Below, piece after piece: positions 20,458-31,439 of a stretch of 64,000 nt of DNA. The stretch's first letter is position 1, and every line of letters starts with the position of its first letter. The position numbers and the translations under genes are program-made. This DNA is from Parastagonospora avenae f. sp. tritici 18332-5 (lineage: Eukaryota; Ascomycota; Dothideomycetes; Pleosporales; Phaeosphaeriaceae): NCBI GenBank assembly GCA_022559985.1, contig JAFJTR010000026.1:1-64000 (forward strand), given 5' to 3'. Under the pieces are notes generated by a model, which was not told the DNA's origin, did not search any database, and saw only the letters and a list, made by a program, of their open reading frames with translations.

Positions 20458-22415
20458 ATGCTTCGCGCCTTACCTTATAGTACTTCTAAGATAGCACAGC
20501 AGACGGCTGCAGTTATCGGAGCTGGTACGTTGTCGACTTTCTGATTCATTACTTCTTCGCCATAACTAATGATGATAGAGATGTGCAGTTTTTCCACGTT
20601 GAAGATGTTACGCAAAGATGGGTTTCGTGTGGCGGGCTTCGAGCGTAGAGAACGCGTTGGTGGTCTCTGGGCATACACCGACGGCACTTCGATGACCAGC
20701 GCCCTCAAAAGTACGTCAACAAACACGCAAGTCAATCAGGCCTGTGGTGGCTGAAATACAACCAGCTACAAGAGCGTTGATTAGCAAATACACGTGCGGT
20801 ATGACCAATTTTCCCATGCCCGACAGTAGGTGTTGGCTATTCGTTCATTTGCGAATACTCATGCTAGACAGAATATGTTGCGGTTATGAGGAGAAGCAGA
20901 CCAAGTGCTGGTGTTCTGGTGCTACTTCCTCACTTATCGAGTATCTCTTACCTCAGCTGTATCATAGATACGTCATGTAAACAGACCCTGCTCTGGTCCC
21001 TTCTGGGATGCAGACGAGCAGAACACGACACGACAACAATAGACAACACTTTGATTAGACTGCATTTTCCACACTGCAACAGAATACCCTAATCATCTCT
21101 CAACAGACCAATTCTAGGAGTACATCGAATCGTATGCGAGACACTTTGATCTTCTCCGAGACATCAAATTCTACGCTTCGGTGACTCGTGCAGTCCGCAA
21201 CGAGGATGACACGCGATGGCGACTCGAAATGCTTGTCGGTGGAGAAAAGCGCACGAAAGAGTTCGACAAGGTAGTGTTCTGCCACGATTACCAGACTATG
21301 CCTTCGATGCCGAAGTTCGAAGGACAAGAGCTATTCGAGGGACGATTGATCCACGCCTAACAATACAGAAAGTAAGTGAATTAGGCCGGTTTTGTATCAT
21401 CAATTTGACTTAGGCAGCGCGAAAGGACTGGAAGACAAGAACATCTTTGTGGTCGGCATGTCAAGTACCGCCTCCGATATCATCAATAGCCTCTTAACTA
21501 CATGTCTCATCGTCGGGGTTAGGGTTAGGGTTAAACATGGTGCAAAGGCGTACCCGGGGACCTGAACGTGACATGGAGGCGCCGTCAAATCGTCGCGTTC
21601 TTCCAGTACCACTTACCAGGACTCTATCAGTGGTGCACAGACAAGGGACTGACATGGTTCATACAAAACTATTGGGGCAAGCTTGATCCGGCGTGGAGGA
21701 TGACTCCCGCTCCTCCAACCGCCTTGTCGCTGCCTGGTGCTTCCAACAGCATAGTCCCACTACTCAAGGAGGGCAAAATTGTATCAATACACGGCACCAG
21801 ACGTTTCCTAGGTCCTTGATCGGTCGAGTTCGATGTCGAAGCCGTGATCTGCGCGACAGCATACACTGCAGTTCTCCATACCGCACCTTCCTTGGGCAGT
21901 CTCGCCCACCAAACTATGACGGCCCCAAACTGGTGCGATTGTGGATGATCATCTTTCTACCCAAAAGTGCCGACTCCATGGCGCTTCTCTGCTACTCAGC
22001 TTACGGCAAGAACAACGGCTTCTCCTTCAACGATGTGCAATCCATGGCTATCTCCAATATCTTTCGAGGCGTGCATCCTCTACCATCATGGGACTCCATG
22101 AATGCATGGATCAATGCTCATCACTCATGGCTCGCGTCACGGTTTCGCGCGGAGCCGCTTGGTTTGAACGCCTCCGCCGTCAAGACATGGGAGTTCCAGC
22201 AATTCCTGCACGACGCTGCCGGCAAGGGCATGGAGAATTTAGGCTACGGTTGGAAAGAGTGGAAATTCTTCGTTTGGGATCCAAAGATGTCGTGGCTCAC
22301 GAACAATGGAGTCGAAACAGCGCATGTTCTCAGCTACTTCGAGACTGGGAAGAGGCGAACATGGTAGGGCGCGAGGGAAGCCGTCATCAAGGCAAATGAA
22401 GCGGAGAAGGTATAA
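20458..22415 (+). pseudogene. Flavin-containing monooxygenase pseudogene
   Basis: Class B flavin monooxygenase (FMO / Baeyer-Villiger type) landmarks in order: AAVIGAG dinucleotide-binding start, LKMLRKDGFRVAGFERRERVGGLWAY with the GGLW typical of FMO, KYTCGMTNFPMPD, EYIESYARHF, VVFCHDYQT, DIINSLL, HGTRRFLGP, VICATAYTA, and a long C-terminal part ending ETGKRRTW. The ATG is at 20458; a GTACGT donor at about 20524 implies the usual first intron. Several stops interrupt: TAG before EYIES, TAA before QYRK, TGA after RRFLGP, TAG after KRRTW. A GGGTTA x3 tract at 21516-21533 replaces part of the second Rossmann region. Several frameshifts are also needed to follow the protein. It cannot be functional. 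Confidence 0.8.
21516..21533 (+). repeat. Interstitial telomere-type repeat (GGGTTA x3)
   Basis: Three perfect GGGTTA units (equal to TTAGGG, the usual fungal telomere repeat), preceded by one extra G. They lie inside the decayed monooxygenase gene, where the family would have its second dinucleotide-binding segment. Such short tracts can be left by repair of a double-strand break. Confidence 0.85.
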
Positions 22416-22864
22416 CCGTTGAAGGATGGCGAAAAACAGCTTTGATGCTGCTTACGATTGCGAAAAACGCTGTGGTGCCAAGAACACGCAGATCTTGGTG
22501 TCCCGGCCGCTTGGCTTCCGGATCGTATGTTCTTCTGGCCAACGATTACACGAGTCAAGTGTGGGGATGTGTAGGTGCGCAAGCAAGGCTAGTGCAGAAA
22601 TGGCAGATTGTTGGAATCGGCTCATCCGGATGATGGGAAGCTGATGTGGAATTGGCCGCTTGAGCACCGACCAAAAAGGGACAGCTTGATTCAAACATCT
22701 GAACACCGAAGATCCGTCGTGGGGCTTTCATGATGTCGTAGGAGTATATATGTGTGCGATACCTACTGGTATCTCAGTCACTTAAGCGTTTCCTTTCATC
22801 ATTATGGAAGAGGCATAGCCTCACGATCTGCACTTCTCGACAAATATCGGTCGTGGTCAAAGCG
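22416..22864. other. Intergenic, no gene recognised
   Basis: Downstream flank of the monooxygenase relic and upstream region of a P450 fragment reading the same way. No protein or RNA feature seen. Confidence 0.45.
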
Positions 22865-24183
22865 ATGGTGAATCTTTTACTTGTCGGCGTCGTTGCCGTT
22901 CTGCTGATATGGATTGCATCTCAAGTACGAATCCTCATCCGAAACTACAATGCGGCTCGCGCAACCGGTCTTCCAGTCGTCATATGCCCATATGACCCCA
23001 ATAGCGTCAGTGCCATACCCTTTCATATTCCTCGAGCATATAATTGCTCAAATCACCTGGTTATGACCACTCAATGGCCGCATACGCCCTGAGCTTACAT
23101 ATTCTCTCAGGTTGTCTTCACCGTCATCTCCGAGCCTCTACGACCTATACTAAAACCAATCCTTCCCGCTTCCATCTTTACAGTTTTCGATGCGACATGC
23201 TGGGGCTGGGAGTTCCACGATAAAGGCGCTGCGCATGAGAAATTTGGGGATGCTTTCATCATGGTCACTACTGGACATAATCGGCTTGTTTGTGCTGATC
23301 CGGCCATGTCGCACTTAGTTTTGGCTAGACGAAAGGACTTTCTTCACCAAGAGCTCTCTTTAAAGACTATGGGCATGCTGGGTCCGAATCTTGTCACAGT
23401 AAGTAGCGATTCTGATCGATGCCGATGTTTGAGAGTTTCTTCCGAGACTCGGCACTCCGTGCACGGCGAAATTAGGTCTTCAGAAACACTCACTGACAAA
23501 CCATAGGCCCGAGACGAGTCCCGGTCGAGACAGCGCCGCGTCATCGCACCGTCAAACGGAAGCATTAGCCTGGACATGTGGAATGAAGGCGTACAGCAAG
23601 CATCAGCTCTCGTACATCGCATACTATCTCCCGCGTCCACGTCTCAGTCAATGACACTCTATGCGCCTCCGACTGCTGACGGGAGTCCGCAACAATCAAT
23701 CCGGATTGTGAGATTGATCTTGTGAGATTGCTAGATTGAAGCTATAATCAAATCAAGAAGCTAGTCTTTAGATTAGTAGCTCAATCAATTAATCCGTGAT
23801 ATATAGATTGCCAGATTGATAAGATTGTGCCGCTGCTGTAGGAGTGGAGGGTGAAGGATAGGCAAATGGTGGAGTTTCTCGTGATAGCGCGTCGTGACGC
23901 GTCCTGCTGAGCCGTGTTACCTAGCGGAGCTCCTCTCACCCCTATATTCTCCATTGCTTCGTCCTATCGCGATGCCACTAAGGCTTTAGCCTACGTCGAT
24001 GGCATCGCGTTGGTCGTCGACCTGCTCCTTACTGCTGCCTTTGTTCCCGCCGGCATTCTCCGATTGCCTTTCATGCCACAACTTCCAAAGAAGCTAGGCC
24101 AAGCGACGATGAAGCTACCGGGCCTCACAGTGGACATGCTCGATAAAGAACGCAAGAGAAGCTCCTCCGTCAACCCCGAATAG
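22865..24183 (+). pseudogene. Cytochrome P450 pseudogene, N-terminal half only
   Basis: Starts at ATG 22865 with a membrane anchor (NLLLVGVVAVLLIWIASQV). Exon-like pieces follow in order: GLPVVICPYDPNS, VISEPLRPILKPILPASI, FDATCWGWEFHDKGAAHEKFGDAF, VCADPAMSHLVLARRKDF, and a C-helix region S-R-Q-R-R-V-I-A-P (the usual W-x-x-x-R is not clear). After about 23695 the P450 text is interrupted by some 200 bp of AT-rich, GATT-repetitive DNA. It resumes at about 23940 (DGIALVVDLLLTAAFVPAGILRLPFMP...DMLDKERKR) and stops at 24183 before the I-helix. The I-helix, ExxR and heme loop are absent. Introns of 50-100 bp probably separated the first pieces. Confidence 0.7.
23697..23835. repeat. AT-rich AGATTG-repetitive insertion in P450 fragment
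   Basis: Starts with the palindrome CAATCCGGATTG (23697-23708) and is full of AGATTG/GATTAG and their complements CAATCT/CAATCA (for example at 23711, 23727, 23733, 23806, 23815). It separates two parts of the P450 fragment. It could be a small MITE or a RIP-altered insertion; no clear target duplication was found by eye. Confidence 0.4.
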
Positions 24184-25645
24184 TTCCATGTATCAGCTTC
24201 AAGTACAGCGGCTTGACTACATAGCTTATGCAGCATTTATTAACATCTTGGCCACATCTTAACTGCATGGCAACCGCTTCACGAGTGATCGGAGGCGCAG
24301 GTAGCGGGTCTAGTGCAGCTCACGCCTTCTTCAAATTCAGGTTGTCGTATTGAGCATTCATGATCGATTTACGGGCCAGACTTAGAGACATCTAGTGAAG
24401 ATTTACTGTTCCTTGTGATGACACTGCTAGCTGCGTTGCAAGATGAATCATGAATGTTATATTCCCTGGCGTGAGACCCTCTTTACACGTTACTAACTTA
24501 AGATTTCAAGGCTGTACGGACGGCAGAAGCGAATCGCACTGTGAGAGGCGCATTCATGTGAGGAGGTGAACTATGCGAAGAATTCGTTAGATTAAGTTAG
24601 TGGTAAGAGAGACTTGTTCCTCTATGCGATGGAAGTAACAGAACCACCTAATAGCTGTGGCATATTCACGAGTTTAGACTGAAACATTGCGAGCCTAAAA
24701 GATGTGACAGTAATTAGTGATGTAGGAAAGCATCGCTATAATTTTGGCTTCGGGATTCATTCGTGTTAGATTGTATGATGAAATGGTGGTGATGTGATAT
24801 TGATGATCTTCATTGTTCTGTCGTTCTGTCCCTTCGCCACGTCTTCTGTTTCTCTTTGTGTTGTGACAGCCGAGCTTTGTGTCACCCGACTATCCCTAAT
24901 AGTAAGGACAGTAACGCGCGACAACTGCTATCTGACAGCGACTGGTCCTTTAGTACGCAACGTATCTGACAATTCGTCTGCGTCATCACCTTAATCTAAT
25001 CTCTTAAATTTCTTAATTCATCAGTTGTCGGATCACAAGTATCGTCAATATCTCAACTACGCGATCAGGCGCACTGATCTCGGTCACGCGGTCAGACGAG
25101 CTGATCGCGGCGCCCGAGCAGCGCTCAGACCAGAACCCCTGAGCCCATCTATTCTGTAGTTCTCCTCAACAATCAATCAAGTCAACACCAATCGTACAGA
25201 ATGCATTCATAGTTATCGTTATTTCCTTTCACTAGTGAGCCTCCCAACATCAGTAGTATATATCGCACTGGCTTTATATAGTAACTTGAAAGCTTATTAG
25301 AGGATACAAAGTGAATTGACATTGTGTTATTGCGCGAGGATATTCTTTAGGACACGGATAGATGAGCTTTCCACATTTTTACGGCCACAACGTCTCCTCA
25401 TCAGCCTTCTCGAGTCCTCTCGAGCTATGTCATCCAAAACTGCGTTCTAGGGTTTTCTAATCAAAGACGCAAAGACCTTCCGGTCTATATTCTCTGCCTT
25501 CATTATCCATTGCTCCTAATTCCACCTTACTCAACGATGCAGCCCTGATCGCACTAGGCACAACCTAATGATAACCACCGACGTTCTCTTACAGGATCCA
25601 ATACGACCCTTTGACCTTGGCTTGTGCGTTCAATGGTGTACCCTA
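24184..25645. other. AT-rich gene-poor stretch
   Basis: About 1.46 kb with stops in all frames and no recognised gene. At about 25050-25130 there is a cluster of related CGATCAG/GCTGATC/GGTCAG words, giving local inverted-repeat potential. It separates the decayed block on the left from the intact block on the right. Confidence 0.5.
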
Positions 25646-27238
25646 TCAAGGACGCGGTATTTTAGCATCGGCCTCCTCCCTCGCCTGCCGTATCAGCCTC
25701 GCCAGATCATCCACACGATCAACATGAATCCACTTTTTCTCCGCCTCCTGATTGCCAAAGCATTCTCCCCACTCAACCTCCTCTTCCCAACCCCACTTAC
25801 GTTCTTCCTGTTCACTGATGATATCGGCGAGGATGATCCTAGTCTGGATGCCACAACCCTGCGCACCACGACAAAATGATTCCAAGCTGTCAAAGGTCTC
25901 GTGCTTTGGCCAGTTGCTGGGCGGCAGCTCGATGAAGATTTCGCTGAGTTCTTGGAAGGCTTCTTTGTTTTGAACGACCAGATCCAGAGCGGGCAGCAGA
26001 CAGTCATGTTCGAAGCGCAGAACTTCGGCGTCGTTGTCGTCTGGTGGAGGCTTGGCTTGGGACACTGCACGGCAGATCCACAGCTGTTGCAGGTTGGCTG
26101 GGAGTGATTTCCATAGCACCTCTTTCGTAGCACGGTCTGCCAAATTCCTCTGGTTGGTAAAGCCTTCGTGTCCCCAAATATAGACGGGCGCGACTTTGAG
26201 ACGTCTTAGCGCAGTAAATGGCTTGAAATCACAAGGATATGGTTTATCGTCATCATTGTCGAATTGATGGGGGTAGAATTCTTCGTGACTCAGGCATAGA
26301 GCCTCCAAAGTTTGGTGATGCGCTCGTAGACTTGTCATGATGTCTGGATGAGATATCTGGCACCACGCCCATGTGCAACCGATCTCGTAGACCAGCGTCT
26401 TGAGACTACCAGGTTTAGTGGCATTCATTAAGTGTCGAAAGTTGTCGTTGTGTAGTTTTGAGGTCCGCAGCTCAATGTATTCGACTGGGCTCGAGCGGGG
26501 TTTCAGTCGAGCAAAGTCAGGATCCGCATCTCCTTCGTGGTCACCCATCTTCCATCCATAGATGGAGCGAAGATTTGGCATGTGCATCAAGGCTGCAACA
26601 TGCGCAGGCGGATTGGGATACTTGTCGTCATCTCCTTTTACCATTACATCAACTAGAGGCGTGGAATGGTCGTCGCGCGACTTGACCTGGTTGGCAAGAA
26701 GTTCGAAGACTGACACAAAGTCGGCGTGGTCATCAGAGAAGCCGGCGTTCATGTCCAACCGCCTCAGGTTGGAAAGACTGAGCAGCAGCAAGGCAACAAT
26801 GGCGTCCTCGTTCATTCCGGTTCTGATCTTATCGTAGACTGACTCGGTATCTGCATGATCCAAGGAGAATTTGGCGAGCTGGCCTCTCAGCAAGGTTTCT
26901 AGTTTAGGAGTTCCGATATTTGGCCATGGATACTCCTGAACGACGTCCTGCTTGACATATCGTGGTCTGGCACCCCAGGCCGATTTGACAAAAACGGAAG
27001 TGACAAGGCGAGCATGTGCTGGCGATGTGAATAAGAGAAAAGCCAAGTGGGAAATGTACGTCGGGCCGCGATAGAAATCATCTGCGCCGAAGCTGATGTC
27101 CGAATACAAGTGTGCGGTTGCAAGTCGACTGAGTTGTTTAGATACTAAACATAGATTGTTGAGGGTATCGCGCGTGGAAAGGGCCACTATGTGGTCGAGG
27201 AGCTCTTCTGGTAGCTCGCGCTCGGTGGAAAGCGACAT
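25646..27238 (-). CDS. F-box protein with LRR-like C-terminus
   Basis: Intron-free frame of 530 residues from ATG 27238; the frame is open further upstream but without another ATG. The F-box is at residues about 5-45 (LPEELLDHIVALS...NLCLVSKQLSRLATAHLY). The remainder has spaced leucine-rich segments (LLLLSLSNLRRLDMN, SLKTLVYEIG, ALRRLKVAPVY, LQQLWICRA) of the kind used by F-box/LRR substrate receptors of SCF ubiquitin ligases. The substrate is unknown. The start lies 310 bp from the divergent VOC gene. No damage seen. Confidence 0.8.
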   Translation of the reverse strand: MSLSTERELPEELLDHIVALSTRDTLNNLCLVSKQLSRLATAHLYSDISFGADDFYRGPTYISHLAFLLFTSPAHARLVTSVFVKSAWGARPRYVKQDVVQEYPWPNIGTPKLETLLRGQLAKFSLDHADTESVYDKIRTGMNEDAIVALLLLSLSNLRRLDMNAGFSDDHADFVSVFELLANQVKSRDDHSTPLVDVMVKGDDDKYPNPPAHVAALMHMPNLRSIYGWKMGDHEGDADPDFARLKPRSSPVEYIELRTSKLHNDNFRHLMNATKPGSLKTLVYEIGCTWAWCQISHPDIMTSLRAHHQTLEALCLSHEEFYPHQFDNDDDKPYPCDFKPFTALRRLKVAPVYIWGHEGFTNQRNLADRATKEVLWKSLPANLQQLWICRAVSQAKPPPDDNDAEVLRFEHDCLLPALDLVVQNKEAFQELSEIFIELPPSNWPKHETFDSLESFCRGAQGCGIQTRIILADIISEQEERKWGWEEEVEWGECFGNQEAEKKWIHVDRVDDLARLIRQAREEADAKIPRP

Positions 27239-27548
27239 GGTGGTGGTGATGGTGGAAAGTTTATTTTCGAAAGTACTGTTATACAACTTTGATGGCGCGC
27301 TAGCGATAGCTTCTCCTTACTGGCGATTCGACATGGCGAAATCTTGGCGAGGCTTTGCTGCCTGCTGTCTGTGCCTGCTGTTGCCTGCGGCCTGTGATGT
27401 CATGTTGTTGAGTGGAGCCACCAGCGCGGACATGCACGGGGCACTATTGACTTACTGTACCCCACGATTTACCACCTGCACTGAACCACTCGACCCGCAC
27501 ACGATTTCGACTTCGTACCCTTGAATCGCACCTCGAAAAGCTATCACG
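27239..27548. promoter_or_regulatory. Shared upstream region of two divergent genes
   Basis: Only 310 bp separate the starts of the F-box gene (minus) and the VOC gene (plus), so both promoters must lie here or overlap the genes. A CTGCC/TGCTG-rich patch lies at 27355-27390. No specific binding site can be named. Confidence 0.4.
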
Positions 27549-27965
27549 ATGATTTCGGGCATACATCACGTGAATCTTGTCGTCCCGCCATCTACCCTTC
27601 CCCTTGCGCGCGTATTTTACGGCGACACGCTCGGCCTGACACCACGCGCCGTACCCCATCTCCAACGCGAAACCCTCGCTTGGTTCGACCTTGGTACATC
27701 AGGACAGCAAGTTCACATCGCAATCGGAAAGCCTGCAGACTTTACGCACACGTCATCACGACATCCTTGCTTTAGGGTGGGGAGCGTTGAAGATCTGATG
27801 GCTCTGAGGCAAAGAATATGGGAGCACCATGAGCGCGGTGGAGAGGCTGCGCCAATGGAAGCCGATAAGCCTAGAGAGAAGAATAGTGGCGCCGAAGGCG
27901 TGGAGTACCCAACGCGATTCTTTGCCAGAGATTTCGCCGGCAACAGGCTCGAATTTAGCGTCTGA
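27549..27965 (+). CDS. VOC (glyoxalase/bleomycin-resistance fold) protein
   Basis: Single exon, 138 residues from ATG 27549. The vicinal-oxygen-chelate fold is recognisable from the opening G-I-H-H-V-N-L-V-V strand with a metal-binding His, a V-H-I-A-I-G strand with a second His at about residue 56, the F-R-V-G-S-V-E-D-L second beta-alpha unit, and the ending R-D-F-A-G-N-R-L-E-F with a metal-binding Glu. Length fits a single-module member. The family includes glyoxalases, dioxygenases and resistance proteins; the reaction cannot be inferred. Its 3' end is 57 bp from the 3' end of the convergent SDR gene. Confidence 0.8.
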   Translation: MISGIHHVNLVVPPSTLPLARVFYGDTLGLTPRAVPHLQRETLAWFDLGTSGQQVHIAIGKPADFTHTSSRHPCFRVGSVEDLMALRQRIWEHHERGGEAAPMEADKPREKNSGAEGVEYPTRFFARDFAGNRLEFSV

Positions 27966-28022
27966 TGCAGATCAAGATGCTCGCTTTCAATAAATTACGA
28001 TTTAGTGTACCCAACATCAACC

Positions 28023-28910
28023 CTATATCGTCGACCACGCATTGTCAATCGGGACCATAGCGCCGTTGATCATCTTTGCCTCGTCAGACGCCAAAAAGGC
28101 AATACCTCGCGCAACATCATCGACTCCAATCACCGGTACAGGAGTTCCTTCGCTGTCCTTGCCGACGTGCATCTGAACGATTGGGCTGAAAGAGTCAGCA
28201 GAGGCACACCACACGGTGACGTGTACTCACAAGAACGTGTTGAATCCTGTAGAGTCAAAGTGCTCCATCTCCACCGAGGATGCAATGTTCGTAGCGACAC
28301 CGCCAGGTAGCACCGCATTGCAACGAATGCCTTCTTGATGAAAGCGCCATGCAACGTTCTTCGTAGCACCGACCTGTCGCATAAGTTAGCCTTTTGTGAG
28401 ATATGCATCTAGGAGGACCAAACACACCAGTCCATGCTTACTCGCGGTGTAAGCAATGCCCGCACTCGCACCACTCACACCCGCCTTGCTCGCGACGTTG
28501 ACAATCGCCCCACTCTTCTGCTCCTTCATGAATGGTAACACGGCCTTCATCAAGCGTATCGGCACCGTCAGATTGATAGACATGACCTTTTCCCACTCTT
28601 CTTCATGCAGCGTGTCAGCACTGCTCCACCCGTCGCTTACACCCGCGCAATTAACCAGCACATCTACCCTGCCGTATTGTTGATTACACCTCGACACTGC
28701 CTCGTCAACTGCGCGCGACTCTGTGAGATTGGCTTGGTAGAAGGTAAATTTGTCGTTGTGCTCATCGGCGAGCTTCTGTGGTATTGGACCCACGTCGATG
28801 CCAAAGACCGAGGCTTGGCGCTCGAGGAAGAGTCGGGCGGTCGCAAGGCCAATGCCCGAGCTGCAGCCGGTCAGAATGACGACTTTGCTTTGGACGCTTG
28901 ACACGGCCAT
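28023..28910 (-). CDS. Short-chain dehydrogenase/reductase (SDR)
   Basis: Three exons on the minus strand, 28910-28428, 28373-28231 and 28185-28023, with introns of 54 and 45 bp (GTGTGT...ACAG, GTGAGT...TCAG); 262 residues, frame sums agree. A classical SDR: cofactor motif T-G-C-S-S-G-I-G at about 15-22, N-C-A-G in place of NNAG, catalytic Ser in VNVASKAGV, and Y-T-A-S-K with Tyr and Lys just before intron 1. The acidic residue after the second strand (GIDVG) favours NAD(H). It ends with the usual DGG-like tail position (PIDNAWSTI). It is the third gene of the SDR / P450 / diterpene synthase group and could oxidise a hydroxyl placed by the P450; that role is inference. Confidence 0.88.
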
Positions 28911-29115
28911 GGTGGGCAGTTTGATGAGTTTGGTATTAATGGTCGCTGGAAGTCGTTATTGAGAGAAGACGATCAATGACGCCATGGCTTGGCGGTCATC
29001 GCCGAAGTGCGGCCCGCCATGTTATGAACTTGAGCCTCCAACACCATCGCCTTGGCTACCCAATGCAAGCATGATATTTCACAAAAGCCTGCTCTCCTGG
29101 CCTCTACCATCGATC

Positions 29116-30953
29116 TCACTTTCCCAACTTCTCGTTGACGATTTTCCGCTTCCGAACCATGAGCTTAGCCCTGAGGTCGAGGAAACAGTACTCATCTGCC
29201 GTAAACGTCTTGGGGCGGCCTTTGCCCGGTGGGAACTCACAGTCAAACTCAGAAAGCAGTTTGATCATCATCAACTTGACCATGCCAACAGCAAGATGTC
29301 GTCCAGGACATGCTTGTCTGCCAAAGCCAAAATGCATATAGTCCTTTTCCGGCATGACAGCAAGATGTTTATCAGCTTCATCTATTTCGTATCGCTTGCG
29401 GTACCAGCGCAAAGGGTCGAATTGATCCGCCGCTTGATCGTTGTATACGATATCTCCCTTACTGCATGCAATGCGTGTTCCGCTCGGTATTTGTGTGCCG
29501 TCTTTTAGAGTAATCGGGACCAGTGCGTGCCGTTGATTGACAACTATAGCGCGTCAGCTGTAAAATCGCCTTTTCACAGAGGTTGACGTACGTAGCAACG
29601 GTGGGCTCATTCTCAAACTTTCCGCTAGCGCACTATCCATCTTTTCCAGGCGAGGCAACCACTGCTCTGCGCCAATGCCCGGTCGATCTCCAAATCTTCC
29701 CAAGTCCTTCTCTATTTCTTCAATCTCTGTTCTTAAAACTCCAAACCAATCAGGATGTGCGCAAAGGTCGAAGAGTAGATTGGAAACTGTCGTAGCTGTG
29801 GTGAAGATGCTGGCAAGCGTGAGAAAGGCCTGGCGATGAGAGTGTTGCTCAACTGTGCTGCTCGACTCGGCGTTGTCGATCATCCAATTGAGCAAATTGT
29901 CTTCTTCCTCTACTTTTTCGCCGGCTGCTCTTCTCTGGACAACATTCTTGTGTCTCTCCACTAGTGGGCCAACGATTGCCGTCGACGTCTTCAAAGCCTT
30001 GGCGAGCCGCCAACGGAGCGGTAGTAACGGAGCAAGGATCGGATGCAAAGGCTTTGGTATTTTGCGAAGAACATATGCACAGGCAAAGAAATCTACGCTG
30101 AAGCTGACGGACAGATTGAGCCATTCGGAGTTGCGACATGCCGATTCTGCGAGGAACAATCGAGCCGTTGCACGCGATACGCTCATCCGAAGCGCATGCT
30201 GGACGTCGACTTTGGCCCATTCTACAGAGCTTTGTCAGCTTGAGGATCAATTTTTCGACTATGCCATACCTTGAGACTGCGGCATGTCAACAGACCAGCC
30301 ATAATCCATCTCTTCCTGCGCAATGTCGAGGTATTTGTATAATGAGGGATTGACCCTTTGCAGCAGGACACGGAACTGCAGATCAGACTTCATCATGAAC
30401 TCGCTATACGTCCATTTTGGCACCATGTTCTGCATAGTCAGCTATTGTTGCTGACGCTGCACCAATGCTCATACCCCGATGTGTGCATGGACACCGCTAA
30501 GTTTACTCGCCGGATAGCTGCGCAATTCGTCCAGATATTTATTAGGGAAGACGGTCAAATCCATGTCCCAGCGGCGCAGCACAAATGGCCTGTCTTTCCA
30601 CTGGCATAACTCAGCTCAGCTTGTTGACATCAGGAAACGCTTCTTACCTTCAGGCTACCACTAGCAATAAGTGCTCTTGCATTCAAGACGAACTTCGCAC
30701 GTAAGAAGAGCGTTGGCTCTAGCCATGACGTGTAGCCATGGTACACCGCATTAGTCACAGCCGGTTGTGTCTCGAAAAGAGGCTCCAAAGCCCAGGCAAC
30801 GCAAAGGATTAGGAAGATGATCTCCCCGGCTGAAAGTCTACTGGTTGTGCTGCGAGTGTTGCCTAAAATCTGCCTGAATAAGCCAAGGTGTGGAGGGACT
30901 GAAGATGATGCATTGAAGCCAGCGCTTGCGGAAAGTCGACCGAGGGAGTCCAT
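29116..30953 (-). CDS. Cytochrome P450 monooxygenase, diterpenoid-cluster type
   Basis: Five exons on the minus strand: 30953-30648, 30600-30475, 30429-30270, 30221-29592 and 29543-29116, with introns of 45-48 bp; 549 residues, frame sums agree. The N-terminus has one membrane segment at about 42-60 (GEIIFLILCVAWALEPLF), so it is ER-anchored. The I-helix reads LASIFTTATTVSN, lacking the usual A-G-x-D/E-T, as in CYP503-like ent-kaurene-oxidase relatives. The K-helix is E-S-L-R, and the heme loop is F-G-F-G-R-Q-A-C-P-G with Cys at about 486. It is divergent from the diterpene synthase over 486 bp and followed by the SDR, so oxidation of a diterpene scaffold is the likely role. The exact hydroxylation is unknown. 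No damage seen. Confidence 0.88.
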
Positions 30954-31439
30954 TTTCCCTGCGGCGCAGCATGAAGAGGAATGAACTTCCTTTTCAAGGG
31001 GGGTGGAAGGTGATGGTGGCTTACATGGACATCGCCTCTCGCTTGCATGTTGGACTACCGATGTAGGTATGCTCGCGCATATAACAAGGATTAATTGTGA
31101 CCCGAGCGCTAAATGTCAGCAGCAGTGCACCACTTACAGGCTTCCGATTTTGAGCGAAACACGCTCTCGGGTTCGTCTGACACGCTTTTCCGTATGGCAC
31201 TGTACGCCATGCCCGCTCCATTCGTGATTGAATTGGTTGCCAACGGTGAGACGGGCATAGCCGCCCGGCAATAGGAGTCGGGGAATCAAAAGTCTCCTGC
31301 ATGAACAATTCAGCTTTCCAGTATCTCTGAGTAAGATTATCGCAGATCTTAGAACAAAAGATTGTCTCTTCATCTTGTATCGCTTTCCTCACTCATCCAC
31401 TCTCTTCCCTGGGACAACCATTGGAACCTTCATGCAGTC
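30954..31439. promoter_or_regulatory. Bidirectional promoter region of P450 and diterpene synthase
   Basis: 486 bp between the two divergent ATGs. Such shared promoters often co-regulate fungal biosynthetic genes. Sequence near 30955-31015 carries a CTTCATGC/CATTCC-rich patch. No known factor site can be named by eye. Confidence 0.5.

Noticed and set aside
21516..21533. True chromosome end
   Set aside because: Only three units, with unique sequence and the rest of the FMO relic continuing on both sides.
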